Assembly: GCF_963169125.1 (NCBI RefSeq)
Contig: NC_084802.1
Location: forward strand, 22,041,107-22,105,106
Source: Humulus lupulus
Lineage: Eukaryota; Streptophyta; Magnoliopsida; Rosales; Cannabaceae
Reading direction: 5' to 3'
Length of the DNA stretch: 64,000 nt
Every line of letters starts with the position of its first letter. Position 1 is the stretch's first letter. Of this stretch, positions 10,447-22,977 are shown one piece after another. The notes under the pieces were generated by a model. The model saw only the letters and a program-made list of their open reading frames with translations. It had not been told where the DNA came from and did no database searches. The translations under genes were made by a program, and so were the position numbers.

Positions 10447-12537
10447 CTAATTCCTTAATTCTACAAATCCCATTTCCTTGATATGCTTATCAAATGTTGC
10501 TTCTGGTAGTGCCTTTGTAAATGGATCTGAAATATTGCCTTCAGATGCAATCTTCATAACCTTCACATCTCCCTTGGCCACATATTCTCGAATAATGTGA
10601 TACTTCCTTTCTATATGCTTACTCCTCTTGTGACTACGAGGTTCTTTCAAGTTGGCTATCGCTCTTGTATTGTCATAAAACAACACAAGCGGTTTATCCA
10701 TTTCTGGAATAACACCAAGATCCGAATAAAACTTCTTTAGCCAGACTATTTCCTTAGATGATTCTGAAGCGGCTATGTACTCAGCCTCCATGGTGGAATC
10801 TGAGATTGCAAACTGCTTTACGCTTCTCCATTTCACAGCTCCACTCCCAAGAGTAAACACCATTCCAGAAGTAGACTTCCTGTCATCGACATCAGTCTGA
10901 AAATCTGAATCAGTGTAGCATACAGGGTCAAGAACACCACCCTTGTAGACGAACATATAATCCCTAGTCTGTCTTAAATACTTCAGGATATGCTTAACTG
11001 TTATCCAATGTTCTGGTCCTAGGTTTGACTGATACTTGTTCACTACTCCAACTGCATAGCAGATATCTAGTCTAGTACATAGCATGGCATACATAAAACT
11101 TCCAACTGCAAATGCGTAATGAGATTTTGTCATTGCATCTTCCTCTTTAGGAGTATGGAGAGATTGCTTCTTTAAAAGATGAATTCCATGGCGGGATGGT
11201 AAACGTCCTTTCTTGGAATTTGTCACTGAGAAACGTTCAAGCACTTTATCTATCTAAGCTACTTGAGATAAAGCTAAGAGTCTGTTCTTTCTATCCCTGA
11301 TGATCTGGATACTTAGAACATAACTTGCTTCACCTAAATCCTTCATCTGGAATTGAGTGCTCAACCAATTCTTCACATCTGATAATTTCTTAACATTGTT
11401 TCCAATGAGTAAGATATCATCTACATAAAGAACCAGGAATACCACTATTTTATTTGCCTTTAGTTGGTAAACACAAGGCTCATCAATATTTTGTTCAAAG
11501 CCATAGGTTTTGATTATTTCATCAAACCTAAGATTACAGGAACGAGAAGCTTGCTTAAGTCCATAAATGGACCTATTCAACTTGCAAACTTTTCCTTATT
11601 GTCTAGCTACTTTAAATCCTTCTGGCTGATCCATTTAAATGACTTTGTCAAGCTTTCAATTAAGAAAAGCTATCTCGACGTCCATTTTCCAGATCTCACA
11701 GTCCACGCCTAAGATTCCAGGAGGATGCAAATGGACTTGAGCAGGGCTACTGGACTAAAAGTTTCCTCATAGTCCACGCCTTCTCTTTGGGTATAACCCT
11801 TTGCCACTAATCGAGCTTTATAAATCTCGATATTTCCATCAACACCTCGTTTCTTCTTATAGATCCACTTGCACCCAATGTCCCTAAAGTCACTAGGAGC
11901 TTCCACAAGATCCTAGACAGAATTTGAGTACATGGACTGCATTTCCTATTTCATGGCTTCGAGCCATAGTTCCTTTTCAGGGCTAGCCATTGCCTATTTT
12001 GAAAGACAACAGATCATCATCACTAGTGTCACCAACAACCATATTGGTTTCACCATCCAAACCATAGCGAACTGGGTTCCTAGAAACCCTCCCAGTATGA
12101 CGAGGCTCCGTGTCTGTTTGCTCAAGAGCAATGGTACTTTCTTCATTTAAATTGACTTGCGCCGGTTGGATATGAAGAGTTGGAATTTTATCATCAACTC
12201 GCGTTGATGATGATGGAACATTGGTTGGAGTAAATTCTTTAACCATCTCCTTTAAAACTACTTTGCTGCGTGGTTTGAAGTATTGGACATAGTCATTTTC
12301 CAAAAAAGTAGCATTCGTAGAAGTAAACACTTTCTTTTCCGAATGACTATAGAAAAGTCCACCCCGAGTATCTTTAGGATAGCCAACAAACATGCAAACT
12401 TCAGTTCGCAGTTCTAGGTTTCCTTCCTTTTTCCTCAGGACGTGGGCGGGCCACCCCCAGATTCTATAATGGCGTAAACTAGATTCACGACCATTCCAGC
12501 GTTCTAAAGGTGTTTTGGGGATTGATTTAGACAGCAC
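10447..12537 (-). pseudogene. copia pol: reverse transcriptase and RNase H
   Basis: Minus-strand frames encode the C-terminal half of a Ty1-copia polyprotein. 11983-12537 is the integrase C-terminal region and linker (GWPAHVLRKKEG, FVGYPKDTRGGLFY). 11709-11906 starts RT ([30 protein letters not shown]). 11254-11580 carries SIYGLKQASRSC and the catalytic LYVDDILLIGN. 10447-11244 holds RNase H with TDSDFQTDVDDRKSTSG, DSTMEAEYIAA and KHIERKYHIIREYV, ending EMGFVELRN. GPEHWITVKHILKYLRQT and the RH style point to the Angela/Tork group. Three frameshifts or stops separate the parts, so it is dead. Confidence 0.88.
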
Positions 12538-13307
12538 TACATTGAGAATGTCGTTCGAAGTTTCATTTGCATGTCCCTAAAACAAAGTTGGTAGAGTTGA
12601 GTAACTAAGCATGCATCTAACCATTTCCAATAAAGTTCTGTTTCGGCGTTCCGCTACACCATTTTGTTGAGGAATACCCGGGGTAGTAAGTTGTGATAAA
12701 ATCCCAAGTTCAGTTAAATGATCTTGGAAATGCATATCCAAATATTCTCAAACCCTATCAAATCACAAGATCTTTAACGTTTTACCTAATTGGTTCTGAG
12801 CCATCGCTAGGAATTCCTGAAACTTTGAAAATGTTTCTGATTTCCTATGCATTAGGTAAAGACATAAGTATCTAGAGTAATTGTCAATGAAAGTGACGAA
12901 ATACTCAAAACCACCCCTGCCTTGTACATTCAAAGGTCCACAAACATCTGAATGCACAAGTCCAAGTGGTTCTTTGGCCCTATCACCCTTTGCAGAGAAT
13001 GGATGCTTGGTTAGTTTGCCTTCTAGACAAGATTCACAGACAGGTAATTCACCTAAGGCGAGTTCCCTCAAAGACCTGTCCTTTGTAAGTCCTTGAATCT
13101 TATCATAGCCAATGTGACCTAGTCCCAAGTGCCATAAATACGTCATATTATCGTTATCGGTCTTTTGACATGTATTGGTCCTAGGTTTAGCTACTTTGAA
13201 TAAATCAATGTTAAGAGCGAAGGGTTCGTTAGGTCGCAGAATATAAAGCCAGTTTTCCAAACATGCAATACACAATTGTGATCCATTAAAAGAAATAGAT
13301 ATATTAG
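12538..13307 (-). pseudogene. copia pol: pre-integrase and integrase core
   Basis: The frame at 12763-13275, readable on to about 13305, has the GAG-pre-integrase zinc site HLGLGHIGYDKI...CESCLEGK. The integrase catalytic core follows: HSDVCGPLNVQG (first Asp) and FVTFIDNYSRY (second Asp region). After a frameshift the GIPQQNGVAERRNRT segment with the catalytic Glu is at about 12640-12700. The protein inserts element DNA into the host genome. Gag and protease are missing: the region breaks off at 13308 where an A-type Tat LTR begins. Confidence 0.85.
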
Positions 13308-14108
13308 TGTTAGCGTCGTTTTTCGTTAACTTGAAAAGGAGAGCAATTAAACAGGAAAATATCAGAGGAAATGAAAGAAGATGAAGATCTGAGATTTTTT
13401 CAGTAGTTAAATCTGCCTAGTTCACGAGTCTGTGTTATTAGCACTTGGGAGATTTCTGGAAACTTTTCAGAGAATAGTTGCCCAATTTTTTTCTCAAGAT
13501 CTTAGAATTTCAGTCCCCTACAAATGGAATTTCCTTCTCTATTTACAGAGATGGTTACAGAATTCATTCCCACATATTTCGGGAAGATATTATGTGAATC
13601 AAATAATATAATGCTATTGAATGCGTTATTTCCTACGTACATGGAAACGCCCCATAAAATGTGGGATCGGATAACAAATTAGATAATATCCCGTAAACAT
13701 TGGGATTTTACAACAATAAATATGTTCATATATAATCGATTATTTCAGATACGGAATTCATTACATCTCTGAGACTATCAGTCAATCACGAGCTTGTCGC
13801 CTAACTTCGCCTACGCTCAGAACAAGTAACCACTGACGAAGTCATCACATTCGAGCTTACACTTCCCAGACTCGAACCATTTCGTCTGAAGGCAAGAGAT
13901 GCACTAGGGAAATATATTTCAAACCATGGTTTATTGCGAGCTCAGAGCACATTCAAGGCTTCACACCCTCGAGCTTTTCGAGGTCATTATTTACATCAAA
14001 GTGGTCTGACTGAAGGATCATATGACAATTGTGCATATTTCGAGCTTACACCTAACGGGCCTAGATTTCGGGATCATAACTTCTCATGTTCGAAATCTGG
14101 GTGTAACA
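13308..14108 (-). repeat. 3' LTR of an A-type Tat element
   Basis: In element sense it begins TGTTACACCCAGATTTCG, as does the LTR of element A at 30624. It ends ...AACGAAAAACGACGCTAACA, compared with ...GACGAAAAACGGCGTCA in A. A polypurine tract lies directly before its start, so it is a 3' LTR rather than a solo LTR. It cuts the Angela-like pol at its lower border. The flanks ATTAG and TTTTG do not match, so no target duplication remains, in line with loss of the rest of the element. Confidence 0.75.
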
Positions 14109-14120
14109 TTTTGCCCCTTC
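14109..14120 (-). other. Polypurine tract of A-type Tat fragment
   Basis: Minus-strand GAAGGGGCAAAA sits immediately before the LTR start TGTTACACCC, the expected place for plus-strand priming. Confidence 0.6.
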
Positions 14121-14325
14121 AAAAGTCTCAGTTCGAATCCTATGAGAAGGAAACTTTTGAACTATCCTTCTCGGAAACTGTACTCGAGTGTTGACACGCG
14201 TCAACCATGGGTTGCTCAATTAGAGTACTCAGTACCTTTTCACCATTCCAATGTCTATTCATCTGCCGCCATTACTTCATTTATACCTGACTGTCAGATC
14301 AGATACCAAATCTAGCCAATGGCCC
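14121..14325 (-). other. Residual 3' internal sequence of A-type Tat element
   Basis: About 200 bases between the polypurine tract and a chromovirus LTR. No coding match is seen. By position it is the 3' untranslated end of the element whose LTR is at 13308-14108. Confidence 0.4.
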
Positions 14326-16241
14326 TGTAGAAGTCCAAGAACTTTACTTAACTAATTAGATAGTAGTAGCAATAGTAATAGTAGTAGTATTTTTATGACT
14401 GTGGATTTTGGTTCAGACCGAGATTTAATTGGACACTCGTAGTAACACTTGTAGATTTTCTAAGTTTAACCTATAGTTTAAGAATATTAATTTTAACCTA
14501 AGGTTTGATTAATATGACTGATATTGATGGTGATATTTATTATATTATAAGGTTTAGATAGACCCAATAAGAAAGTAACACTTGTCATGTGGATGTTTAA
14601 TGATAATCAAGTATTTTTGAGGAATAAGTTTATTAAGAGTAATATTTGAATGTCCTAGGGTTTGTCAGCAGCTTTGAAAACGTTAGAGGACTTAGTCAAG
14701 GATGTTTACTTAATTCAAATTAAGCTGAAAATGTGCAATTCCGTGTTTAAATATTCAGCGTATGCCGATATATCGCAGCTATAGGGGGAGATATATCGCA
14801 GTACGGGAATACGAAAAACACGTAACTTCGCACGATCACCTTGACGAGCCTCGGGCATGCTGGCCCAGGCGATATATCACCTACAAGGGGCGATATATCG
14901 GCTCCTTTGATATATTTTTGAATGTTTTTGAAAACATTCTCATTTTAATCTTTAACCTCTTGATAATCCAGCATCTTTCTTACCGAGTCTTCAGCCTCTG
15001 CTAAACGATAATTCAAATATTTTTCAATTAAAAAGCCATTATTTTATTCATGTTAAATGAAGATCTTTTCATTCTTGAACTCTATAAATAGGACCTAGTA
15101 CCCAGCCATTTATTCATTCATCAAGCTAAGTTCAGAGGCTACAAGCTGCTAGGTTATTTTTTAGAGTGTAAACACTTGGGTTGGAGATTATAAGCTTACC
15201 AAACACTTGGGAGTAAGGTTTATAGCACATTTCGGTTCAAGGTTTAGATCGGTCATAGAAGCATTCAAGGTATTCCAAACTCTAGTTCATTTTTGGTATT
15301 GTTTTCCTTAAGTTCTTATAGTTTTCTACTCAGCACCCTAACTTTATTCTTTATTTTTGGATAGGAAATCTAAGATCTTGAACATAAGGTTTTTGGTAAG
15401 TATATTCTTGATGGTATAGTTCGTCCATTCTTTTCATTCCTTTTTCTTCAGTATACTTACCCTTTCATTGATGGTTTTTAGGAGTGTTCCAACGTCCCAA
15501 ACCTGTTCTCATATCCCGGTACTTTTGGTAAGGAAAATAGGATAGGATTTTATATGTTATGTTATGTGTTATCTTATGATTTAAGTGTTATGTATATGTT
15601 ATATGTTATATTATGTATGTTTGTAGACTTGGGCATATGACCTGTCTAACTAACAAGCCCTAATAAATTTATGGGCATTTGACTTGCTTAGCTAGCAAGC
15701 CCCACAAATCTAATGGGCATATGACTTGTTTGGTTTACGGGACCCCAAGTAATAATGGCCATTATAGTATATGTGACATATGTTATGATATGTTTTAGTA
15801 TATGTTGATATGAATTTTATGTATATAATTTATGTGTTAGATTTTCCTTGCTGGGCATTAGGCTCATTCCTTTATGTGTTTATGTGCAGGAAAATAGCTT
15901 TGGTGGCGGGAAAGGTTCTTGGAAGCTTGGGGATATGTATTGAGGCGAGATGGAATCGATGGACCGAGAGTTCGATTTGAGGATGAAGTCTCTTTAATTA
16001 TGGCTTTCTATGTATTTTTCCGCAATTGGTTGTAATAAGTTTTAATTAAGTTTTCATTATGTCAAAGTTATGTTTTATTTCAAACATTGGGATCCCAATG
16101 TCCTACTTATGAATTTTATATAGTTTTAAACCTTTACCTTATAGTTTTGAAATAAAGATATGTTATTTCAAATGTATGTTTTCATAAGATTAGTATAGAA
16201 ATTAGTAATGGTCCAAAGTCTAGAGTAGTTGGGTCATTACA
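14326..16241 (+). repeat. Chromovirus-type LTR, plus strand (about 1.9 kb)
   Basis: It starts TGTAGAAGTCCAAGAACTTT and ends GAGTAGTTGGGTCATTACA. Full or partial copies are at 18922-20807, 22978-23819 and 52831-54710 on the other strand. A TATA box is at 15083-15090. A cluster of CGATATATCG palindromes lies at 14766-14900. The left flank GGCCC and right flank ATATA do not match and no primer binding site follows, so this is not a clean insertion. It joins an LTR4 end on the right. Confidence 0.8.
15083..15090 (+). promoter_or_regulatory. LTR TATA box, chromovirus LTR
   Basis: TATAAATA in the context CTCTATAAATAGGACC. It is conserved at the same relative place in the three other copies (20064, 23055 and 53947, all minus). 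Confidence 0.5.
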
Positions 16242-16460
16242 ATATAGTCGAGGAAGATCATGCGTGCCTATTTTTATTAAAGAATGTTTTTTTATTTAAA
16301 TGTTACTCAATTTTTTTTATGTTAATGACAATTATTTTATTTTTATAAAACCATGGATCCATGTATTTATTTTCAAGTTTTTATTCAATAAAAGAGCAAT
16401 ATTTACGATTACGACCCAAAGCTGTGTTCTCGGTAATCTTTGAGAAATTAGGGCGTTACA
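16242..16460 (+). repeat. 3' end of an LTR4-family LTR
   Basis: Sequence from ATATAGTCGAGGAAGATCA to GGGCGTTACA aligns by eye to 50630-50853, the end of the longer LTR4 copy. Only the last 219 bases are present, fused directly to the end of a chromovirus LTR. Confidence 0.7.
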
Positions 16461-17324
16461 CTTATTTATTTGCATTGTCAATTGGAGTGTAGTTCATTTT
16501 CAATATTTTTTTCTCTCTCTCAATGTTTCTTCTTCTATTGACACAAATTTCCAAATATAAACCCCATTACAAACCATCCCCCAATCACTTTTCATATGCT
16601 CATGGTATAACTCAAGGAAGAACATTTTTCAAGGGTTCAAATAGGCTCAACATTGGTGTCAAATAATAAAAAGAATCACATTAAGCTCAAAATGGGTAAC
16701 TAGGGATTTAATACATCAATGTTGGCTTGAAAGGCTGAAACGTTCCGAAGAATTGCCTAAATCACTTCCTAAGTATGTATCATCTAGGATTTCGTCTCAA
16801 AAAGCGAGCAAATAAGTTATAGGATAACAACACTTTCATATTTTATTTTCATTTTCAAAATTCAGCAAGCATAAATATTGTTCAATAACAATTTTTTTTA
16901 TTAAAAATCATGAACAAGCTCTCAATTATTTAAGTGGACAAAGTAAAAAATAGAAAGAAATATTCAACCAAGCACACTGATTTTTATAGTTTCATTACAT
17001 TCAATTTATACACCATATCATTCAACATATTAGCATTGGCTATCATTGTCAACTTGATTCAAAATACAACTCTAAACACCCTAAACAAAACATAAACCTA
17101 ATAAAAAGTTAAACAAACACCAAACATAGACAACTAAAATATATATACAATGAGCAAACCAAAAAAAAAGCAAACCCCCTTCTCTCAAACTTAATCTAAA
17201 CAAAATAAAAATTTCCTCTAATCCAATGCATTGCTCCATTATAGTGACTGTCATTGTTGTCCTCCTTAGGTTGCAAACTTTCACAAAAACAAGAACACAA
17301 AACAAAATATATTATTTTCTTCAA
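16461..17324. other. Unclassified non-coding stretch
   Basis: AT-rich sequence with no conserved protein, LTR border or TIR that I can support. The short frames are low-complexity. Confidence 0.4.
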
Positions 17325-17598
17325 GATCAATGGGGTCTTCAGCCTCGTGATCTTCGTACTCCCCTTCATCTTCCTCGTAATAACCTTCGTCGTAGTCACC
17401 CCCATCCCCGAAGTTTCGGGAGTCATCGGGCAGAGGCCCCCTGAGAAGGTGTATCCTCAGGTTGGTCTTGAGGAACTGTTTGCTTAGGCAACTGTTCTCC
17501 ATTGTCTTGTTGTTGCGAGTGAACATGAACGAACCTGGTGTGCCTAGTATTCACAATTTTTGCAGATGATAAAGTTTGATTTATGCTTTCTTCAGCTC
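17325..17598 (-). pseudogene. gag leader fragment of a second C-type Tat element
   Basis: The minus-strand frame starts MENSCLSKQF and runs into a very acidic stretch (FGDGGDYDEGYYEEDEGEYE). The matching part of element C lies at about 3500-3690. The fragment stops near 17325, so nearly the whole body of this copy is lost and only the 5' LTR, PBS and gag start remain. Confidence 0.65.
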
Positions 17599-17616
17599 TA
17601 AATAAAAGCACCAAAA
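17599..17616 (-). other. Primer binding site of C-type fragment
   Basis: Minus-strand TTTTGGTGCTTTTATTTA next to the LTR end, a mutated form of the PBS seen in element C. Confidence 0.45.
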
Positions 17617-18588
17617 TGTTTACCGAGTTTTTTGGAAACTAGAAATATATTAAGAAATAAGAGCTAGAAAGAAAGGATCAAAGATAAAAAAAAATAGAGT
17701 TTTTACGTGGTTGGGGTGTTAATGAGCCTTAGTCCACGAGTCTATTGTATTAGATTTTAGAGAGCTTTTGACAACAGAGTTTTCTGCAAGTTTTAGCAGA
17801 GTAATTTCTTACAAGATAAAATATGGGATCCTCGCTACAGTGCACAACTAATCCTACTTATAGGCAATCAAGCACAATGGGCTTGAACCATACTAATTCG
17901 GGCCCAATGAGGATGTAATCATAGTTTGCTCGCTAATGGTGCCATAAACAAAGAATGTTGCTTAATAAAACATAGTAATCAGGGCCATTGGGCCGACTTG
18001 GGCATGGCCAAGCCTTACAGCTGAAAAATAGTACGTAACCTTAGACTAGTTCGCGTGGGCTTCTAACAGGATCCTGGGGACAGAATCTATCAGAGTAGTG
18101 GCAGTACTGTTTCCTAGGAGCAGTGTACATTCTGTGTGTAACCTCTTCTACATTTTAGTTGAGGAGACCAACTTCCGTGTTTCTTGGGGACACAACAGCG
18201 TCAGGGAATATCAAACTTGCCCTATCTGGACATTTGGTTCGAGTTCCTTTACTAATGTCCCAGTTCATTAACCGGAGTCCTGGTTCGCTCACAGGACGGG
18301 TTCATTCTTGACAAGGTCTATTCCCAAACTAGTGAGCCTACCACCTCTATTGGCATCTTGGAGGATACGGGTAGGTTGGGACCAGGAATATGAGGTTGGC
18401 TTGCATCTTGGTCCCGGTTCCCTTGTTGTGGTCGTGCCCATCGAACATTGTTGGGCTTTTTGTCAATTGGGCTATTAGGACTTTCTTCTTCCCTGTTCGT
18501 CGGACTTAGGATTGGACCGGATCTCTTTAAGGGAGCCCATGGACCCATTGCGTCATGCCATGTGTCTAAGGGGAAAACAGGGATAACA
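17617..18588 (-). repeat. 5' LTR of a second C-type Tat element
   Basis: It starts TGTTTACCGAG and ends GGGATAACA in plus view, the same borders as 3794-4802, and can be followed by eye over most of its length. The two copies differ by many substitutions and small indels. Its right end abuts the leader of another element (PBS at 18601-18615). Confidence 0.78.
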
Positions 18589-18600
18589 CATATGAACCAT

Positions 18601-18615
18601 GGCTCTAGTACCAAC
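18601..18615 (-). other. tRNA-iMet-type primer binding site next to LTR2
   Basis: Minus-strand GTTGGTACTAGAGCC directly follows the LTR2 end (GGGTCTTTACA), so LTR2 is a 5' LTR of a minus-strand element. Its body is cut off at 18589-18600 by the C-type LTR. Confidence 0.65.
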
Positions 18616-18921
18616 TGTAAAGACCCGACTAACTTAAAGACCTCAGACCTTTAAAACTACCATCACATACTACTATCTTTTGGATACATACATATAATAA
18701 TAGAACTTTATTATAAAAAATAAAAAATATGGGATCCCATTGTTTATACATAAAAACATAAAGAAAAAAAATCTTTATTTAATTGTTCAAATACTAAATG
18801 CGAATATCATAAATACATAATAAAAAGACTCAAATTTTAACGTCATCCTCGATCAATCCCATCGGTCCATTCCTTTAGTTCCTCTCCCAATACACATGCC
18901 AAAGCCACTTAGGATCTGTCT
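18616..18921 (-). repeat. LTR2, 3' part (split by chromovirus)
   Basis: Plus view starts TGTAAAGACCCGACTAAC and aligns to the reverse complement of 25611-25915. It ends at GATCTGTCT, where a chromovirus LTR starts. The LTR2 sequence resumes at 23820 (TGTCCTGCC). TGTCT and TGTCC are the target duplication of the nested element, with one mismatch. Confidence 0.75.
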
Positions 18922-20807
18922 TGTAACGACCCAACTACTCTAGACTTTGGACCATTAATGACTACTATACATAGACACTGATTTTTAATAAAACTTACAA
19001 GTGAAATAATCATAACTTCATTTAAAACTTGTAAGACCAATGTTAAACTACATAAAATTTAAAGTAGGATATGGGATCCCATTGTTTTTAAAATAAAAAC
19101 ATAACATAATTCTAAATAAATGGATTACATAACAAAGTGCAGAAAATACATATAAAACTTAAAGAGACTTCATCCTCGAATCGAACGCTCGGTCCATCGA
19201 TTCCATCCCGCCTCAATACACATCCCCAAGCTTCCAAGAACCTTTCCCGCCACCAAAGCTATTTTCCTGCTTATATAAACATAAAGGAGTGAGCCTAATG
19301 CCCAGCAAGGAAAACCTAACACGTAAACCATATACATATAATTCATATCGCAACATATAATAAAACATATCATAAACATATGTCACATATACTATAATGG
19401 CCATTATTACTTGGGGCTCATAAACTAAACAAGTCATATTCCCATTAGATTTGTGGGGCTTGCTAGCTAAGCAAGTCATATGCCCATAAATTTATTGGGG
19501 CTTGTTAGTTATACAGGTCATATGCCCAAGTCTACAATCATACATAATATAACATACAACATAACATAACACATAAATCATAAGATAAAACATAACATAA
19601 CATAGAAAATCCTATCCTATTTTCCTTACCAAAAATACCGGGATATGAGAACATGATTGGGACTTTGGAACACTCCTAAAAACCATCAATGAAAGGGTGA
19701 GTATACTAAAGCAAAAGGGATGAAAACAATGAAAGAACTATACCATTGAAAGATACTTACCAAGAACCTTATGTTCAAGATCTTAGATTTCCTAACCAAG
19801 AATAAAGAATAGAGTTAGGATTTTGAGTAGAAAACTATAAGAACTTAAGGAAACAATACAGAAATGAACTAGAATTTGGAATACCTTTAATGCTTCTATG
19901 ATCGATCTAAACCTCGAACCGAAATGTGCTATAAACCTTACTTCCCAAGTGTTTGGTAAGCTTATAATCCCCAACCCAAGTGTTTACACTCTCAAGTACT
20001 CCTAGCAGCTTGCAGGCTCTGAACTTAGTTTGATGAATGAACAAATGACTGGGTACTAGGTCCTATTTATAGAGTTCAACAATGAAAAGATCTTCATTTA
20101 ACTTGAATAAAATAATGGATTTTTAAGTGAAAAATATTTGAATTATCGTTCAGCAGAGGCTGAAGACTCGGTTAGAAAGATGCTGGACTTATCAAGAGGT
20201 TAAGGAATAAAATGAGAATGATTTCAAAAACATTCAAAAATTCATCAAAGGAGCCGATATATCGCCTGGGGTAATATGCCCGAGGCTCATCGAGTTGGTC
20301 GTGCGAAGTTACGTGTTTTTCGTATCCCCATATTGCGATATATCGCCCCCTATAGCTGCGATATATCGGCATAAGCTGAATATTTAAACACGAAATTGCA
20401 CAATTTCAGCCTAATTTGAATTGAGTAATCAACCTTGACTAAGTCCTCTAACAATTTCAAAGCTGCTGATAGACCCTAGGATATTCAAATATTAATCTTA
20501 ATAAACTTATTCCTCAAAAATACTTAATTATCATTAAACATACTCATGACAAGTGTTACTATCTTATCGGGTCTATCTAAACCTTATAATATAATAAATA
20601 TCACCATCAATATCAGTCATATTAATCAAACCTTAGGTTAAAATTAATATTCTTAAACTATAGGTTAAATTTAGAAAATCTACAAGTGTTACTACGAGTG
20701 TCCAATTAAATCCCGGTTTGAACCAAAATCCACAGTCATAAAAATACTACAATTATTTCTATTGCTACTACTAGCTAACTAGCTAAGTAAAGTTCTTGGA
20801 CTCTACA
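18922..20807 (-). repeat. 3' LTR of the nested chromovirus
   Basis: Element-sense ends TGTAGAGTCC...GGGTCGTTACA, 1886 bp. It is preceded by a polypurine tract. A TATA box is at 20064-20071 (minus). CGATATATCG-type palindromes lie between about 20250 and 20372. Confidence 0.82.
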
Positions 20808-20820
20808 ATTCTCCCCTACT
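20808..20820 (-). other. Polypurine tract of the chromovirus
   Basis: Minus-strand AGTAGGGGAGAAT directly before the LTR start TGTAGAG. Confidence 0.65.
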
Positions 20821-20830
20821 AAAAAGAATT

Positions 20831-22202
20831 TCGTCCTTGAAATTTACTTACCAAATAGCTCTGGATACCGGCCTTGCATGTCCTCCGCCAACTCCCACGT
20901 TGCCTCTCGTTCAGAACTATTACTCCATAGGACTTTGACTATAGGAGTGCTCTTGGACCATAACTGCTTCACCCCCTATCCAGGATGCTAACCGGTCGTT
21001 CCTCGTAACTCAAGTCTTTCGGGAGTGCTATCGTATCGTATTTGAGGACGTGAGATGGGTCTGACACATACTTGCGTAGCATCGAGATGTGGAACACGTC
21101 GTGACTATCTGCTAGTGCTAGTGGTAGGGCTAGTCTATACGCAACTGCTCCCACTTTGTCCAATATCTCAAAAGGACCTATAAATCAGGGACTAAGCTTG
21201 CCTTTCTTCCCAAACCGCTTTACACCTTTCATAGGAGATATCTTCAAGAAGACTTGATCTCCGACTTTGAATTCCACATCGCGTTGCTTGACATCCTCAT
21301 AGCTTTTCTGACGGCTTTGAGCAGCAAGCATACGCTGTCTAATAAGCGCTACTGCTTCTTGAGCTTGTCTAACAGCTTCGGGACCTAGAAGCTGCCTTTC
21401 TCCTACCTCGTCCTAGTGCAACGGTGATCGGCACCTCCTTCCATATAGCAATTAATAAGGTGCCATCCCGATCGTTGACTGGTAGCTATTGTTGTAGGAA
21501 AACTCTATCAGCGACAAGTACTTATCCCATGATCCTCCGAAATCAAGTACACATGCGCGTAGCATATCTTCTAAAATCTGAATCGTACGCTCGGATTTCC
21601 CTTCTGTCTGAGGATGAAAAGCTGTACTAAGACTTAACTTAGTACCCATAGCTTGCTATAAACTCCCCCAAAATCTCGATGTAAACACCGATCCCTATCC
21701 GACACTATTGTCTTGGGGATTCCATGCAACCATACTATCTCTTGGACATAGATGTCTGCATATTGGTCTGCCGTGTATGAAGTCCTAACAGGTAGGAAAT
21801 GAGCCGACTTGGTTAGTCTATCTATTACTATCCAAGCGGAATCATGCTGCTTATTCGTTCTTGGCAAACCTATCATGAAGTCCATAGCTATATCGTCCCA
21901 CTTCATTCTGGTACGCTAAGCGGTTGCAATAAACCTGCAGGTCGCTGATGGTCTTCTTTCACTTGCTGGCATACAAGACACTTAGACAAAAACTCTGCTA
22001 TGTCCTTCTTCATCCCTAGCCACTAATAGATTGCCTTAACGTCATGAGTCATCTTGGTCAACCCTGGGTGAACTGAGTACGGGGTACTGTGCGCTTCTTC
22101 TAGAATCGTCTTCTTAATCCTTTGATCATTTGGCACGCATACCCAATCCTTATATCTCAATAAACCTTGACTAGATATTGAGAAATCTGTGGTCTTGCCT
22201 TC
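20831..22202 (-). pseudogene. Chromovirus integrase with chromodomain
   Basis: Minus-strand frames in order: zinc-finger end (CLVCQQVK, about 21960-22000), core with WKWDDIAMDFMIGLP and IVSDRD (21634-21906), and HPQTEGKSERTIQ with the catalytic Glu (21452-21649). The GPFEILDKVG and FHISMLRKYV linker (20969-21163) follows. The tail VLWSNSSEREATWELAEDM is the chromodomain core, ending RYPELFGK near 20850. The chromodomain is thought to guide integration to marked chromatin. Frames are broken by several stops and frameshifts (about 21650, 21400, 21180, 20975). Confidence 0.85.
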
Positions 22203-22977
22203 TCAGATTACATCCATATGTGCTGCTAGTGTGTCGTCATGTCCCTGACCAATCCGTATATCTTCTAGCAGATTCGACTGGATAGACAAGTTAGCCCGCT
22301 TGCCGAAAACTAATACTATTTCAGCATTGATTAGCTTCTGCTGCAGTGGCTTTTCTAATCCGGCTAAAGCTGATAAATTTCTATAACTTTTCCTACTAAG
22401 CGCATCGGGAACTATGTTTGCTTTTCCCGGGTGGTATAGGATTTCGTAGTCGTAATCCTTCACTAATTCTAACCACCTGCGCTGCCTCATGTTAAGCTCC
22501 TTCTGAGTAAAGAAGTATTTTAAACTTTTGTGGTCCATATAAATCTCGCACCATTCTCCGTAAAGATAATGGCGCCAGATTTTCAACACAAAGACCACCG
22601 CTGCCAACTCCATATCGTGAGTTGGATAGCGCTGCTCGTACTCCTTCAACTGTCATGAGGTGTAGGCATTCACCTTGTCATTTTGCATCAGCATGCAACC
22701 CAATCCTTGCTTCGATGCATCGCAGTAAACTACGAACTTTTCGTTGGGTGTCGGTACACAGAGTACTGGTGCTGAGCAAAGCTTATCCTTAAGCAACTGG
22801 AAGCTTTCTTCACATCTATCATTCCAGTTGAATCTTTGTTGTTTCCGGGTCAGGTTGGTGAGCGGAGTAGCTATCTTAGACAAGCCCTCTACAAACCTCC
22901 TATAATAACCTGCTAACCCTAGAAAGCTTCTTACTTTCGATGCATTCTTGCCGTCAGGAGTCTCGAACATCACTTTA
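22203..22977 (-). pseudogene. Chromovirus RT C-terminus and RNase H
   Basis: 22653-22973 holds the end of RT (VRSFLGLAGYYRRFVEGLSK) and the start of RNase H (VYCDASKQGLGCMLMQ). 22203-22649 continues with [30 protein letters not shown] and [15 protein letters not shown], so the D-E-D type catalytic residues look present. One stop separates the two frames (YTS followed by stop). Upstream, RT breaks off at 22977 and runs directly into LTR sequence. Confidence 0.88.

Noticed and set aside
17226..17444. Plus-strand frames overlapping the C-type leader
   Set aside because: They are shadows of the minus-strand acidic gag leader (DYDEGYYEEDEGEYE) and have no family resemblance.
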